From contig CM056576.1 of the NCBI GenBank assembly GCA_029721435.1, positions 64,189,876 through 64,253,875 of the forward strand: 64,000 bases of DNA. Direction: 5' to 3'. Below, piece by piece: positions 33,513 through 44,735 of this stretch. The notes beneath the pieces were generated by a model. That model was not told the DNA's origin. It did no database searches and saw nothing but the letters and a program-made list of their open reading frames with translations. Every line of letters starts with the position of its first letter. The first letter of the stretch is position 1. The position numbers and the translations under genes are program-made. The DNA is from Gymnothorax reevesii. Taxonomy: Eukaryota > Chordata > Actinopteri > Anguilliformes > Muraenidae.

Positions 33513-34269
33513 CTGTAATATTGAACAAGCCAGCAGAGCTATCACATGACAACAAACCAGTAGCCAGCTATCAGATATAGGCCTAGCCTCGGACTGTCGC
33601 TAATGCCTTATAAACTGTAATGTGTTGTACAGGTTGATGGATGATGGACAGTGGCAGGTTTCAGATTGGTAGGTTCATTTTCATAAGCTTAAGTAGGACA
33701 TTTAAGCATCCGATAACAACGTAGTATGGACCGACATGTCCACGGGGTGGCTCCGATAGCCATTTACCCCTTTGATAGTCGGTGGCTTCATCTGTGTTCT
33801 GTTGTGTAGGACTACCACTTATTTTGGGCTTTTGATTCAAGCCGTTTTTCATTGTAAGGGAGCCAGGCAGGATGGCTGGGAAACTAGCAGATTTGTTGAA
33901 CGCAAAGCCGTCGATATTCAGTATGTCTACGGCTTGGATCGAACGTGTACGGGTGAAAGGCGGGGTGCGCGCGTGCCCTCTTTGCCTGACGTTAGCTAGT
34001 CAGGCTAGCATACACAGTTGGCTAACCGCCAACGAACGCGCTGATTCAATGGTGGCTATCGCTGTGAACATCTTATATGTTTATAGAGACAATATCGGAT
34101 TACTGTGAATAATTAATTATAGGTGGTAATTTTCGAAATCCAAGTGAACACAATAGTTTTATCACCTATCTAAATATAGGTTTTCAAAACCTTAACTTTG
34201 ATAACGTCATCGCATTCTTTTTAGTTAGATAAAATGAGTGATTAATTTTTTACTCACCTCGGAGACTAA

Positions 34270-34570
34270 TCGATGTAAAAAAGCTACACACTATTCGGCC
34301 TACACTAAAAGTACACTAACAACTAATACTACAACTACCAAAGTACACAACTAATACTACAACTGCTAAATTACTAAAACTAATATTTACAACTAATATG
34401 TACCGCTATCAAGAATTAAAAACACTAAGACAAAACTACACTAAACACAGGAATTCAAAAACTACGAATTACTAAATCTAATTACTTTCCAATGACTAAC
34501 TACTGATTAAAACTAATACTAAATATATACACTATAATTACTATCTGTAATCACTATATAAAAACCGCTG
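34270..34570. repeat. A/C/T-rich low-complexity stretch
   Basis: Repeats of AACTAATACTACAACT and related words form imperfect tandem low-complexity DNA with almost no G on the plus strand. Confidence 0.6.
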
Positions 34571-34760
34571 TTCTCGCTCTAACAACTTCACCGTCTCCGT
34601 CTCGATAACCAACTGTTAAACTGTCACTTAGTTACAAGTCTTATACTGCACAGGTGAGCGCGAGCCCTTTGATGATAAGGAATAACACGTGCCAGTCAAG
34701 TCAATGGCTTCTTGCTTAACACCTTTATTGAACGAACTGACATCATATGAAATGGTCATA

Positions 34761-34999
34761 TAAATGAATAACTACATCTTAACAGTCTGTTTTCCATAAA
34801 CTAAAATGTTTCCAAAAACAAACATTATTTGTAAAAACGAAGTATGAAACATTTTAGTTTATGGAAAAGAGACCGTTAAGACATTGTTATTCATTTATGC
34901 TATTTACAAAAAAGTGTCTGTATTTTGAAACATTTAAGTTCATGGAAAAGAGACTTAAACTTAAATGTTTCAAAATGCAGAATTTTTTTGTAAATAGCA
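34761..34999. repeat. Two back-to-back long hairpins
   Basis: Hairpin 1 pairs about 34761-34812 with about 34846-34897 (core TTTTCCATAAACTAAAATGT and its complement). Hairpin 2 pairs about 34897-34940 with about 34957-34999 (TGCTATTTACAAAAAA and TTTTGAAACATTTAAGTT with their complements). The right arm of the first runs directly into the left arm of the second. No gene is present. Confidence 0.75.
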
Positions 35000-35102
35000 T
35001 GCTGTGTAAATACCACAGAACACAACTGGGACAAAAATAATAACTCATTTGTGAACTCCAGTCGGTATTCCTTGACATTTTTACATCACTTCATCACTCA
35101 CT

Positions 35103-35312
35103 TAGCTTCATCAGGAGGTATATGGAGTATATGTTTCTCCTCTATGAAGTCCATGACTTCAGCAGACAGGTTGTATATTTCCCTCGTCCTGCTTGCACGA
35201 CCTGGTGATGACGGTTCCAGAAGTTTGACCAGAATATGGTCAAATGTTATGAAGCACTTATCCTTTCCACCTTCTTTTGGATAGAATCGTGTGGTGGGCC
35301 TAGCCTGTGTAA
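35103..35312 (-). other. Exon-like fragment, unknown family
   Basis: The minus strand reads ARPTTRFYPKEGGKDKCFI, then 'TFDHILVKLLEP' and 'TREIYNLSAEVMDFIEEK'. It is bounded by TTTACACAG| and CTAA|GTGAGT, and the composition is protein-like. No matching next exon was found, and its start phase does not match the donor phase of the fragment at 35569-35737. It may be a gene fragment captured by the transposon or a missed accessory gene. Confidence 0.45.
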
Positions 35313-35568
35313 ACCCGCCCCTCGAACTCTGCAACTCGGCGTTCTAAAAGCTGCGCGTTGTAGGCTACATGATTAAGTCTGCTTTAATTTCACGAATTGG
35401 CAGACAAATAACACTATTAACAATAGGGAAAAATATAAACATGCATATATAACATTTATTCAGCAAAACTACGTTTCCGTTTTGTGTTGTTTGTACAGCT
35501 GGTCTGAGTTGCTGTCTTATGTCAGTGTGTTTTTGTTCTGTGTGTGTCAAGACAGGAGAAACCGACGT

Positions 35569-35737
35569 GCATAGTACCTGGCCTTCAGAGGTCGCAGAAG
35601 ATGAAGACTACCATGGACATGCTGGAGGATGCTGAACTCACTGGAGATTTCCTCTTTATAGGGAGAATGCGTAAACAAGTTAAAATGGTCATAAACATAC
35701 AGTTTGCTTCCAATTTCTGAGATTTTGCACCATACCT
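35569..35737 (-). other. Exon-like fragment, unknown family
   Basis: The minus strand reads VWCKISEIGSKLYVYDHFN, then 'LFTHSPYKEEISSEFSILQ' and 'HGSLHLLRPLKA'. It is bounded by GAATTTTCAG| and GGCCAG|GTACT. Codon choice and residue composition look coding. The family is not recognised. It may belong to the same captured gene as 35103-35312 with an exon missing between them. Confidence 0.45.
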
Positions 35738-36164
35738 GAAAATTCACAGGTGCTACTGGCTTGGGATCTGCTTAAGAAAGTTCCAGTAGGTAGTGTGTTC
35801 AGTAGTGTCTCTTTGGACGCAGTTGGGCACAATTGCTATACAATATATGCAACAATGGGCCTTGTTTGCAGAAGAGAAACGCTCCAGAAAACATGTTTTT
35901 GCCCCCAGATAGTGTGGCCAATTTCCTGTCTATATGCATACATGACTGTTACATAGCTAGACAAACTATGTCATTCCACATGGGCATCAAGTATGGCAGT
36001 TGATACTTTTTATAATTAGCCCTACTGGACCAGTTGTCCAAAACCACATGCAGTAAATAGTCATCCAGCTTTTTAAGACTGGGATTAAATAAAATTACTG
36101 ATTTCTGATTCACTGATTTCTCTACATATGACTGTTCTAATTTCACTGCATGTTTTACTTCAGT

Positions 36165-36510
36165 ATGTATACATTACATTACCTTGCATTTGGCAGACGC
36201 TTTTTAAACCCAAAGCGACTTACAATCGAGGACACAAACAACAGCATACAATGCAGTAAGGATACAGAGAAGTAAGAATACAAGCCAAGTATTGTTAGTG
36301 ACAAATTTTTTTATTTTTATTTTTTATATCATTACATCATGCAGGAATAGTACAGTACATAACATTATCATACACCAAAAGCATCACGGAACAGATGGGT
36401 TTTTACTCATTTCTTGAAGGATGATAGATGGCTTGTGGTAGGCCATTCCACCACTGAGGAACTAGCAGAGAGAACAGTTTTGCCTGGGAACGCTTTGTAT
36501 ACAATGCTTT
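36165..36510. repeat. Fish SINE/L2-type repeat fragment
   Basis: It contains CATTACCTTGCATTTGGCAG, ACGC...CCAAAGCGACTTACAAT, and further on GGCCATTCCACCACTGAGGA and GCCTGGGAACGC. I recall this word order from common fish short interspersed repeats. Internal A/T-rich insertions make it decayed. Confidence 0.5.
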
Positions 36511-37214
36511 GTATACAACAACATAGACTGAAGTTTTTTCCCCACCCCCCTATGAAGCACTATCACAATATGTGGCGTTTAAAATATATAAATATGTTAA
36601 ATAAATGTTTAAATGCACTTGAATAAAACTGTTTTCTTGTTTCATTCAGTCACTGACTTCATGTATTCACTTTTTCAGCTTTATTGCTGTTTTGTCACAT
36701 TTCAGATATTGTGGTGTAAACTTCAATGGAAAAAAAACTGAGCATTGCAATAAGTATGGTAAAATGCAGGTGCACGCCCACTTGTAACATTGCCTTATTG
36801 GTCAATCTGATATCACAAAGTTATTAATGATATAGGATTTAAGTTTGGTTTGGTTTGTTTATGGATATAGAAAGACAAAGTGGTATCCAAGGGATTGCAT
36901 GCAAAAGCGTTAAAAGACTAATTTCCAACATGGCCCCTGGTGGTAAAGGACAAGATAGTATACAGATATATCACACACGTTCAGGCTACCTAATTGTTGG
37001 TCCAGGTTCAATATTACAGGTGACCAATCAGGGATCTTTTATTATTATTGAGGACCGGATGCACGGGACCATGCAGCAGATTCATTTGCCTGGGACAAAA
37101 GCACGCTGGGATTCAGCAGGGCCATGTGTTAGATGCAAAAGTTTCATGAAAGTTCACACCAGATTTGAAGATTGGAATTTGGTGCCAGATCAGTTTTTTT
37201 ATCGTGTATTTTGA

Positions 37215-37560
37215 CACCAGATTTGTACGTTCAAATTTGGTTCCAAGTCAGTTTAAAAAAAAACGTGTTTTGACACGAGTTTTGTACGTTCGAGTTTCGT
37301 GTCAGATCAGTTTTTTAAAAACACGTGTCTTTTGACACCAGAGTTGTAAGTTCGAATTTCGTTTCGGATGCGTTGGTATTTTCACGTGTCTTTTGACACC
37401 AAATCAAAACGTTTAATGAACGTTCTTAACAGGTTATTTATCTCACGCGTTAGAAAAAACGTTCAAATAACGTGTTGTACACGTAGGTTTTATTTGACAC
37501 CCAAATGACACCATAAAAAACGTTCAGTTTGGTTCAAATAACGTGTTTTGCTGCTTGGGA
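37215..37560. repeat. Right terminus with subterminal motif array
   Basis: Several copies of a 50-60-bp module (TTTTGACACCAGA, TTGTACGTTCGA, 'tcagttttt', 'ACGTGT') are followed by AACGTTC and AACGTGT motifs, ending in the TIR GTTTTGCTGCTTGGGA. It mirrors the left terminus in motif content rather than in linear sequence. Confidence 0.7.
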
Positions 37561-37957
37561 TAATACTCCCATTTTCAAAGGTGCATATTACGATGTACAT
37601 GTGCTTTGTTACAGTATACACGTTAGTAATATACTTTCACTTCGTTAATTTGACACTGGCAACTTAGACACTCGTTTCAAATTAAAATATTAATTAAATT
37701 AAGCATTTACGGATTATCTGGATTTGGCGAGTTGGAGAAGAACAATGATGTATCTTTGTGCAGATGTGTCCGCCGTACGTGGAGCTGCCATTTATGCACG
37801 CAGTTACAATATTCTATCACTAGATGGCACACCAGGATCAGTTATTGAATATTCTCACAACAGCAAGTAAACTGAAATTAGAAGTGACTCTTCCCCAATA
37901 TCTGTGCTTTTTAAATTTCATTGGGAGTCCCCGGTATAATAAACGCTAAATTAAATA

Positions 37958-39515
37958 CAAAACCCAAAACGTTGGCACGTTGTGTAAATCGTAGATAAAA
38001 ACAGAATACAATGATTTGCAAATCCTTTTCAACTTATATTCAATTGAATACACTGCAAAGACAAGATTTTTAATGTTCAAACTGAGAAACTTCTTTTTTT
38101 TTGCAAATAATCATTAACTTAGAATTTAAAGGCAGCAACACATTGCAAAAAAGTTGGCACAGGGGCCTTTTTACCACTGTGTTACATCGCCTTTCCTTTT
38201 AACGACACTAAGTAAACGTTTGGGAACTGAGGAGACCAATTTTTGAAGCTTTTCAAGTTGTTCAACAGTCCGGGATCTCCGTTGTCATATTTTACGCTTC
38301 ATAATGCGCCACACATTTTCAATGGGAGACAGGTCTGGACTACAGGCAGCCAGTCTAGTACCCGCACTCTTTTACTACAGAGCCATGCTGTTGTAACACG
38401 TGCAGAATGTGGCTTGGCATTGTCTTGCTGAAATAAGCAGGGGCGTCCATGAAAAAGACGTTGCTTGGATGGCAACATATGTTGCTCCAAAACCTGTATG
38501 TACCTTTCAGCATTAATGGTGCCTTCACATATGTGTAATTTGCCCATGCCTTGGGCACTAATACACCCCCATACCATCTCAGATGCTGGCTTTTGAACTT
38601 TGCGCCTATAACAGTCCGGATGGTTCTTTTCCTCTTTGGTCCGGAGGACACGACGTCCACAGTTTCCAAAAACAATTTGAAATATGGACTCGTCAGACCA
38701 CAGAACACTTTTCCACTTTGCATCAGTCCATCTAAGATTAGCCTGGGCCCAGCGAAGCCGGCGGCATTTCTGGGTGCTGGTGATAAATGGCTTTCGCTTT
38801 GCATTGTACAGTTTTAACTTGCACTTGCAGATGTAGCGACGAACTGTTGTAACTGACAGTGGTTTTCTGAAGTGTTCCTGAGCCCATGTGGTGATGTCCT
38901 TTACACACTGATGTCGGTTTTTGATGCAGTACTGCCTGAGGGATCGAAGGTCACGGGCATTCAATGTGGTTTTCGGCCTTGTCGCTTACGTGCAGTGATA
39001 TCTCCAGATTCTCTGAACCTTTTGACGATATTACGAACCGTAGATGATGAAATCCCTAAATTTCTTGCAATAGCTCGTTGAGGAATGTTGTTTTTAAACT
39101 CTTCGACAATCAGCTCACGCATTTGTTCACTAAGTGGTGACCCTCGCCCCATCCTTGTTTGTGAATGACTGAGCATTTCAGGGAAGCTGCTTTTATACCC
39201 AATCATGGCACCCACCTGTTCCCAATTAGCCTGTTCACCTGTGGGATGTTCCAAATAAGTGTTTGATGAGCATTCCTCAACTCTCTCAGTCTTTTTTGCC
39301 ACTTGTGCCAGCTTTTTTGAAACATGTTGCAGGCATCAAAATCCAAAAGAGCTAATATTTGCAAAAAATTACAAAGTTTACCAGTTCGAACATGAAGTAA
39401 CTTGTCTTTGCAGTGTATTCAATTGAATATAGGTTGAAAAGGATTTGCAAATCATTGTATTCTGTTTTTATTTATGATTTACAAAACGTGCCAACTTCAC
39501 TGGTTTTGGGTTTTG
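37958..39515 (-). mobile_element. Tc1-like transposon, copy 2
   Basis: The element is 1558 bp, flanked by TA (37956-37957 and 39516-39517), with the same long inverted termini as copy 1 (CAAAACCCAAAAC and CTGGTTTTGGGTTTTG). It lies in reverse orientation about 400 bp outside the right end of the 12.9-kb element. Different flanks prove a separate insertion event from copy 1. Confidence 0.93.
38150..39152 (-). pseudogene. Tc1 transposase, copy 2 (two frameshifts)
   Basis: The start MGRGSPLSEQ is at 39152. The helix-turn-helix segment runs to GRKP, where one A is missing compared with copy 1 (AAAACCACATTG against AAAACCAACATTG, near 38966), shifting the frame. The catalytic part continues at 38964 with WSDESIF and QQDNAKPHS. 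It then loses frame at the same deleted base as copy 1 (near 38355) and meets the same TGA. The first lesion is private to this copy and the later two are shared. Confidence 0.88.
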
Positions 39516-39519
39516 TATA

Positions 39520-40980
39520 GCAAACAAAAGGAGTCTTAACCAAAACGTCTCAGCTAATGGCACTTTGTGTAATTAGACCTTTTTCTGGTATATGCTAACT
39601 AAATTAAGAGAATTTTAATCACTCGGTAGCTGGCTTTTTGCCACTTAACTTTTCTAATTACCTTTGCTTCAAATATACATTTTTCTATGCTGAGATTGCT
39701 TTAAAAATAAAAAGGTGGGAGGGGGTGTGGGAGCTAAAAAAGCAGTAAGTACTGGAGTATTCTTAAGCCATAGCATTAGTAATTGGTCAGAGAAAATGTT
39801 TTGGACCCCAATTAATTAATTAATTAATTGGGCAGTTAGGGGTGATACTTTGGTTAACTAACATGCCTCATTTGCTTTTAGCAATCACGTCATTGTTTGG
39901 AATTGATGGAGTATTAAAAAATGCAAATAATATTTTCTGTTTCCATGATGGATGTTTATCGTTGGATTCGTTTGGTGTTGAAGATTTATTTTCAAACTGA
40001 TCTCTTACAGTACTGAGGTGTTTGAGTAGAATTTTATTTGTTTTTCTCTAGGGTGTATTTAGATTCATTTGCTGGTGTCCCACCTTCATAATTTTCTGCA
40101 AAACTTATGAGTCAATGCATGCACATTTATTGTTGGCCTACACCTAGGTATGTAAGTGCTAATATGGTAGTTTGAATGAAAAAATGCATCATTGAAACGT
40201 GTAAGCAACTTCTGATGTAATCAGTCCCAGGCTTAAAGTAGAAATGTATTGAGAAATCCGAAAATGGGCAAATTGTACCTCTACGGAAAGTTAATGTCAT
40301 TGAGATGATGAATAAAACTTGACACTCAAAAAAGGGAATAAATGAGGCATCTTGAACACTTGTAACTTGCGCACATCCCCAGAAAGATCGAATGAAAATG
40401 GCCCTTCTGATGAAATTCGCGGGAAACGGGGATGCACAGTGAAGTCGGAGTGCATCGAACATCTGCCTGTGATAGTTTGTTCATTTCTTGGTCTTGTATT
40501 GTTTTGTATATCTATTGGATTGGATTTACGCTCATTAAAAAGGTTATTGATGATGACCCAGCACACGTCCCTGAAATATCTTGGTTTTGATTTTTTTCTG
40601 TGCGACAAGCAGAAGTGTGAAACTTTCGTTGAAATTCTGGGTCGTAAATTCGGTCTAATACTTAAACCTGTGGAGACTTAAAAGTTCTTAAACCTATAAT
40701 TAAGTTCTAATAATATAATTAAAAGCATATACCTGAAGTGTTAGTACATTGGGCTATTCCCCGAGCGCTTAATTAGAATCCCAAACCGGGACGGTGGAAC
40801 TCGAGGGCTATTCTCCATCACTATTGTCTGGATTTGGGCTTGCTGACTGCTCCAAAAATTGCTATTTATCGTAGTCTTTCTGATAAATACAGGGAATCTG
40901 TACCTGTGATTCGAGCACAAAGCAGTCATAATCCCATATCAGAGTATGACAAATGGAACATATATCAACCTATCAACCAA
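39520..40980. other. Non-coding stretch, nothing recognised
   Basis: Contains a short (AATT)n run near 39810-39828 and AT-rich single-copy-like DNA. No exon or transposon terminus is supported. Confidence 0.4.
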
Positions 40981-40984
40981 TCTA

Positions 40985-41051
40985 TCAACCCTCGACCAGT
41001 ATCAGCCCTTGAGCTAAACTTCTCAGGCTGATACTGGGGTTCGAGGGTTGA
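40985..41051. repeat. Short hairpin repeat
   Basis: TCAACCCTCGACCAGTATCA at 40985 pairs with TGATACTGG-GGTTCGAGGGTTGA ending at 41051, with an 18-bp loop. It is probably a tiny palindromic element. Confidence 0.6.
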
Positions 41052-41054
41052 TAC

Positions 41055-42115
41055 AGGGTGCGATACAAAAATAGCCTTATATTTTGTATTTATTCCAAAA
41101 ATGGATAAAAATTGGTTTGATACAATCCCTGAGATACAGGTTTGGTATCATACATGGGATACAGCTCGTTATCAGATTCCGTTAACTATATTCGCAAAGG
41201 TAACCACCAATACTGCTTGTAACCATTCACCATTGCTGGCATTGGCTTCTATTTGACAGTTTATTCTGGACAATGGGATGAATCATTTGTTAGCTAGCAA
41301 GCTGACACTTTGTCCCAGCTAAGTAATAAGTAACTTGCCGTTGAAGCTTGAATTTACTTAATGGCAAAAACCGTTAGTGTGCTAGCTAGCAAATTATCTG
41401 TCCCATTAAATTGAACAGACGCCAACCGGAGGCTAACATTAACGCTATATTTTGCCATTTTCCAGCTAATACAACGCTGGCAAAGATAAATAGGATCTCA
41501 AATTAGTGAGTCTGAAAAATCAAATTTATGAAATTCTTGCTTGCAATGTAAAATACACATACGAGGACCTACGTGCCGCAATTGATCCCGTGAGTGATGT
41601 CCCAGCTCTTCGCCTGATTCCGTGCCGTTCAAGGACGTATTGACAGTTGCTAATAGCCAGTTTTAAATTTGTGATTACCCTTTTCCATTATCTCTAGGTG
41701 GAAAATGTTGGATTATTGCATGCCCTTTCTGCTGATACAAAATCTAACAATTTTTTTTAAAGTTTCAAATCAACACGTCTACTTTAAGAAGTTTCACATG
41801 TGTTTGAGCCCCAAGTAGATTCAGAAGAACTTAAGAGTTTTGTTCGAACTGTGGCCTTAGTTTTTAGGTGTCATGCTTTAAAATCAAATGTCCCTTTTCT
41901 AAGAATTATCTGCAAAGACTATGATGTAAATAACTCTCTTTGACAAATGTGACATGCTTCATTGTACTTTATTGGTTTCCATATTATGTTATCTTTTACT
42001 TTTGTAACCAATTGCTTGTCTTTAATCATAGCTACACTGCAGCATTTTCTTGCAAATTGAAAGTTAAGCATGTTGGGCATGTACTAATGTCTTGTTGGAA
42101 ATAAAGAAACATGAA
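41055..42115. other. Non-coding stretch, nothing recognised
   Basis: AT-rich DNA with the repeated word GCTAGCTAGCAA near 41290 and 41380. There is no coding signal. Confidence 0.4.
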
Positions 42116-42119
42116 TGAC

Positions 42120-42385
42120 AATATCTTGGTTTAATTACCCCCTGCCGCACGTTTAGCGCGAAGTGGGGGATATAGTATTCAGCTCCATCAGTACGTCCGT
42201 CCGTCCTGAACATTGTCAGCGCGATATCTCAAAAAGGAGACAACCTATTTCAATTCTTTTTGGTACCAACCTTCCGACTGGGAATGTGCAGACACCAGTC
42301 AGTTTTGGTGACCTTCACTTGAACGGCGGGGGATATAGTCACTTTAGTGCCAAACTCTTGTTATTTACTTTTTTTAAGACTCCCC
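42120..42385. repeat. 'cgatatctca' dispersed repeat, copy 1
   Basis: Shares CCCCC(T)GC.GC, TATAGTATTCA, CCGTCCGTCCTGAA and GCGATATCTCAAAAAGGA with the segment at 44393-44640. It also shares a later CCAGTC.(A/G)TTTTGG.GACCTTC. This is an unnamed interspersed family. Confidence 0.65.
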
Positions 42386-42509
42386 CTTAAATAAAGGACA
42401 ATTAATGTTTTCATGTGGTTCTGACTGATGAAACTGCTATGAAATGCATACATTAAATACATGCCTGTTGAGAGAGGGGAGACTACAAATATTTAGAGGC
42501 AGCTCAGCA

Positions 42510-43185
42510 TCAGGGCTGAAGACTCGCCAGAAAATTGCAAGCTGTCAAAAACAGTTCAATCCCATGATTACCGTCATCCATTAAGGGATCGTTGTGCATG
42601 TCTCTGTTTGGGAGGGCAAAAGCAAGTGGAGCTCTCTGATTCAGTGGCATGTTAGCAGTCCATAACTGGAGTGGGGACATGCTCTCTGCTGTTCTTAGCC
42701 TGTGATTGTTCCACTGCAGAACAAATTTATTGAGGGCTTTGTTAATTCTTGGCAAGAAGACATGGTGTAGAGCCCTAATATGGAGGTGATTATTAGCATC
42801 CAAGATTCCAGAGTTCTCCATAAGGAGAAAAAGATCTTTAAAATAAGCTGACACCACCCTATTAACCTCAGCCCAGAGCCGCTCGATGCGAACATTGTGC
42901 ACACTTGGGCGTACCATGAAGCTCCCTCTATTCATCCCACAGTTGGCAGTCATGAATTGTGCAATATCCATGTTTTCACTTCCAGCATCTCCTCGTACTC
43001 GACTGGGAATACCAAACTGTCCTATAGCCTCTGGAAAAAGTTCAAGGGCTGTGGGTGCTCTGTTGTTGCTGCAGCACCTGGGTAGGTTATACACCTGCTG
43101 AAGCCATCAACACAGCCATGAAGAACAAAGCCCCATGCATTGAGTTTGTGGTTTGTGTCCACGTGCCTGAAAGAGAAACGCTGCC
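42510..43185 (-). pseudogene. DDE integrase-core protein (transposon-derived), frame-broken
   Basis: On the minus strand a segment after the acceptor CTCTTTCAG reads HVDTNHKLNAWGFVLHGCVD (Asp 1). After a one-frame slip near 43090, a 194-codon open frame continues with FGIPSRVRGDAGSEN (Asp 2), SVHNVRIERLW (Glu) and 'HHVFLPRINKALNKF'. The D-D-E spacing and the motifs DGNHKL-like, GSEN and RIERLW match the integrase-core family of uncharacterised fish proteins that I recall as Ginger-like or domesticated transposases. The N-terminal helix-turn-helix part is missing. The catalytic triad is intact but split by the frameshift, so it is probably a pseudogene, or a gene with an unseen splice junction. 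Confidence 0.7.
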
Positions 43186-43214
43186 TTAGGTCAATGTCAC
43201 CATTTTTTAGTGAA

Positions 43215-44390
43215 TATATCTTATTTCACAAGGTTGTTCATATTGCAGGTGGCTTGAGTGACTGAACATGTAAGAACTTGTATGCAATTTTTGAAGAAAT
43301 TGTGGCATGAATGCTGGCTGTCGAAGGACTGGTGCTGAAATGGATTACAGGGTTGAATGGATGGAAGTCAATGAATTTGAATAGTCAAACTAGCAATCAA
43401 AAGATCTAATATGTAGAAAAAGGGATGAAGGGTTAAGTTCTAGCTTGAAGATCAGTTACACTGCCACAGGTGGTTGCCATGGTTCATAGGGTATTTGCTG
43501 AGATGTTTCTGGGGAGTTGATATGGTGCATATAGCCATTGAGACTGATTCTCGGCGTGTATGAGACTCTAAAGAGTGATATATTTTTTCTAACCGCTAAC
43601 AAATTAATTGCTCAAAATTTTATTGATACCAATGTCTTAATTGGGTTGAGTATGTTGATGCTTTAATGAAGTGTAGCGGAAAGCATGAGTGAGTTACAAA
43701 ATTTTGAAAATCCAGAAATTGATCTTTCCATCCGGAAAGCAAGAAAACTAAAAAATGTGAATAAATGCAATAATGTCCTGATTGAGCAGAGTGTTGTAAA
43801 GTGTGAATGAAGTTTCATGCATAAGTAAGTAAAACTTAGGAGAAGATTTCAACAAGTTATAGCAATTTAAATAAAATTGGCCATGCCTACGTCATACGAG
43901 AAAATTTTCTTGCATAATCTTCTAAACCATGGCCCAAATTTTATAGGCTACTGCCAAAATACACCCACCACGTTTCATGTCCATCGGATATTGCCGAGTT
44001 TATCAAATAGCACCTTTTACCTGATTGGCTAATGGCTGTCAAAGTACGAAAGATTTTGCTCTCATTAGATGGACAAGGAACTTACTCTAAAGAGCAAGAA
44101 GATAACCACAAGGAAAGGAATATGGTTCTAGCACTGTTTTGACACATCCTAATAATAATATGAAGAAATACAATAGGGTTTGAGCACTATTTGCTGAGAC
44201 CAATAGTAGTAGTAATAATAATAATGATAATCTGATGGAATACAACTTCATGCTTGTTTGAGCCCCAAATAATTTGCAGAAATGCAAAAGGATTCAGCAC
44301 CTTGTATTTGGACCCCTAATAATTTTAATAGACACATTAGGGTTCCTGCAACTTCACTGATTGGATTCCTGAATATTTTTAATTTCTTCT
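43215..44390. repeat. Non-coding; contains a gggcccgagc-type repeat fragment
   Basis: From about 43870 the text (CAAAATACACCCACCACGTT, 'aataataataat', 'gagccccaaataat', 'acattagggttcctgcaact') recalls the internal and 3' sequence of the repeat seen at 3.8 kb. The remainder is unrecognised. Confidence 0.35.
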
Positions 44391-44392
44391 TT

Positions 44393-44640
44393 TTTGTCCC
44401 CCGCTGCGCGAATGTGCGAAGCGGCGGTACATAGTATTCACGACCATCCATCCGTCCGTACGTCCCGAATACTTGCCAGCGAGATATCTCAAGAAGGAAT
44501 TGACGGATTTTCTTCAAATTTGATGTCAACATGTATTAGGGTGGTACCCCGGCGCCAGTCCATTTTGGAGACCTTCGCGTCACACCGAGAGACTGTTAAT
44601 TTTACACGATTTTACATTTTGTGGCGGGAAACGAAGACAC
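44393..44640. repeat. 'cgatatctca' dispersed repeat, copy 2
   Basis: Second copy of the family at 42120-42385 in the same orientation: CCCCCGCTGCGCGAA, CATAGTATTCACGACC, CCGTCCGTACGTCCCGAA and GAGATATCTCAAGAAGGA. Confidence 0.65.
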
Positions 44641-44735
44641 GTTAGTGACAAATACTTGTTTTTTTTTCGGAGAAGAACTTCCAGCATCCACAAAAATGAC
44701 TGCATCATTATTGTGCATGCAGAATCCAAAATATA

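Larger units (their letters stand above)
24652..37560 (-). mobile_element. 12.9-kb candidate DNA transposon with transposase, DUF4806 and zinc-finger genes
   Basis: The left terminus TCCCAAGCAGCAAACGAACG and the right terminus (reverse complement TCCCAAGCAGCAAAACACGT) are inverted, sharing the first 14 bases. The next 300 bp on each side are packed with AACACGTT, AACGTT and TGTCAAA-type motifs. If the element starts at CCC, the flanks give a 2-bp AT duplication. Inside are a TNP2-type transposase ORF (minus), an intact multi-exon DUF4806-type gene (minus) and a small divergent zinc-finger gene (plus). Exon-like fragments, hairpins and a SINE-like repeat fill 33-36.5 kb. Subterminal motif arrays and the transposase suggest the CACTA/EnSpm (CMC) group, but the ends do not read CACTA. 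Unity of the block is inferred from the termini. Confidence 0.68.

Noticed and set aside
33772..34108. Overlapping plus-strand open frames
   Set aside because: Short, overlapping in two frames, with no recognisable domain; likely chance.
36855..37214. 119-codon plus-strand open frame
   Set aside because: It runs into the subterminal repeat array of the large transposon and shows no domain or splice context.
24652..37560. Calling the large element a confirmed CACTA transposon
   Set aside because: The ends are TCCCAAGCAG rather than CACTA and the target duplication is ambiguous, so only a CACTA-like transposase relation is claimed.
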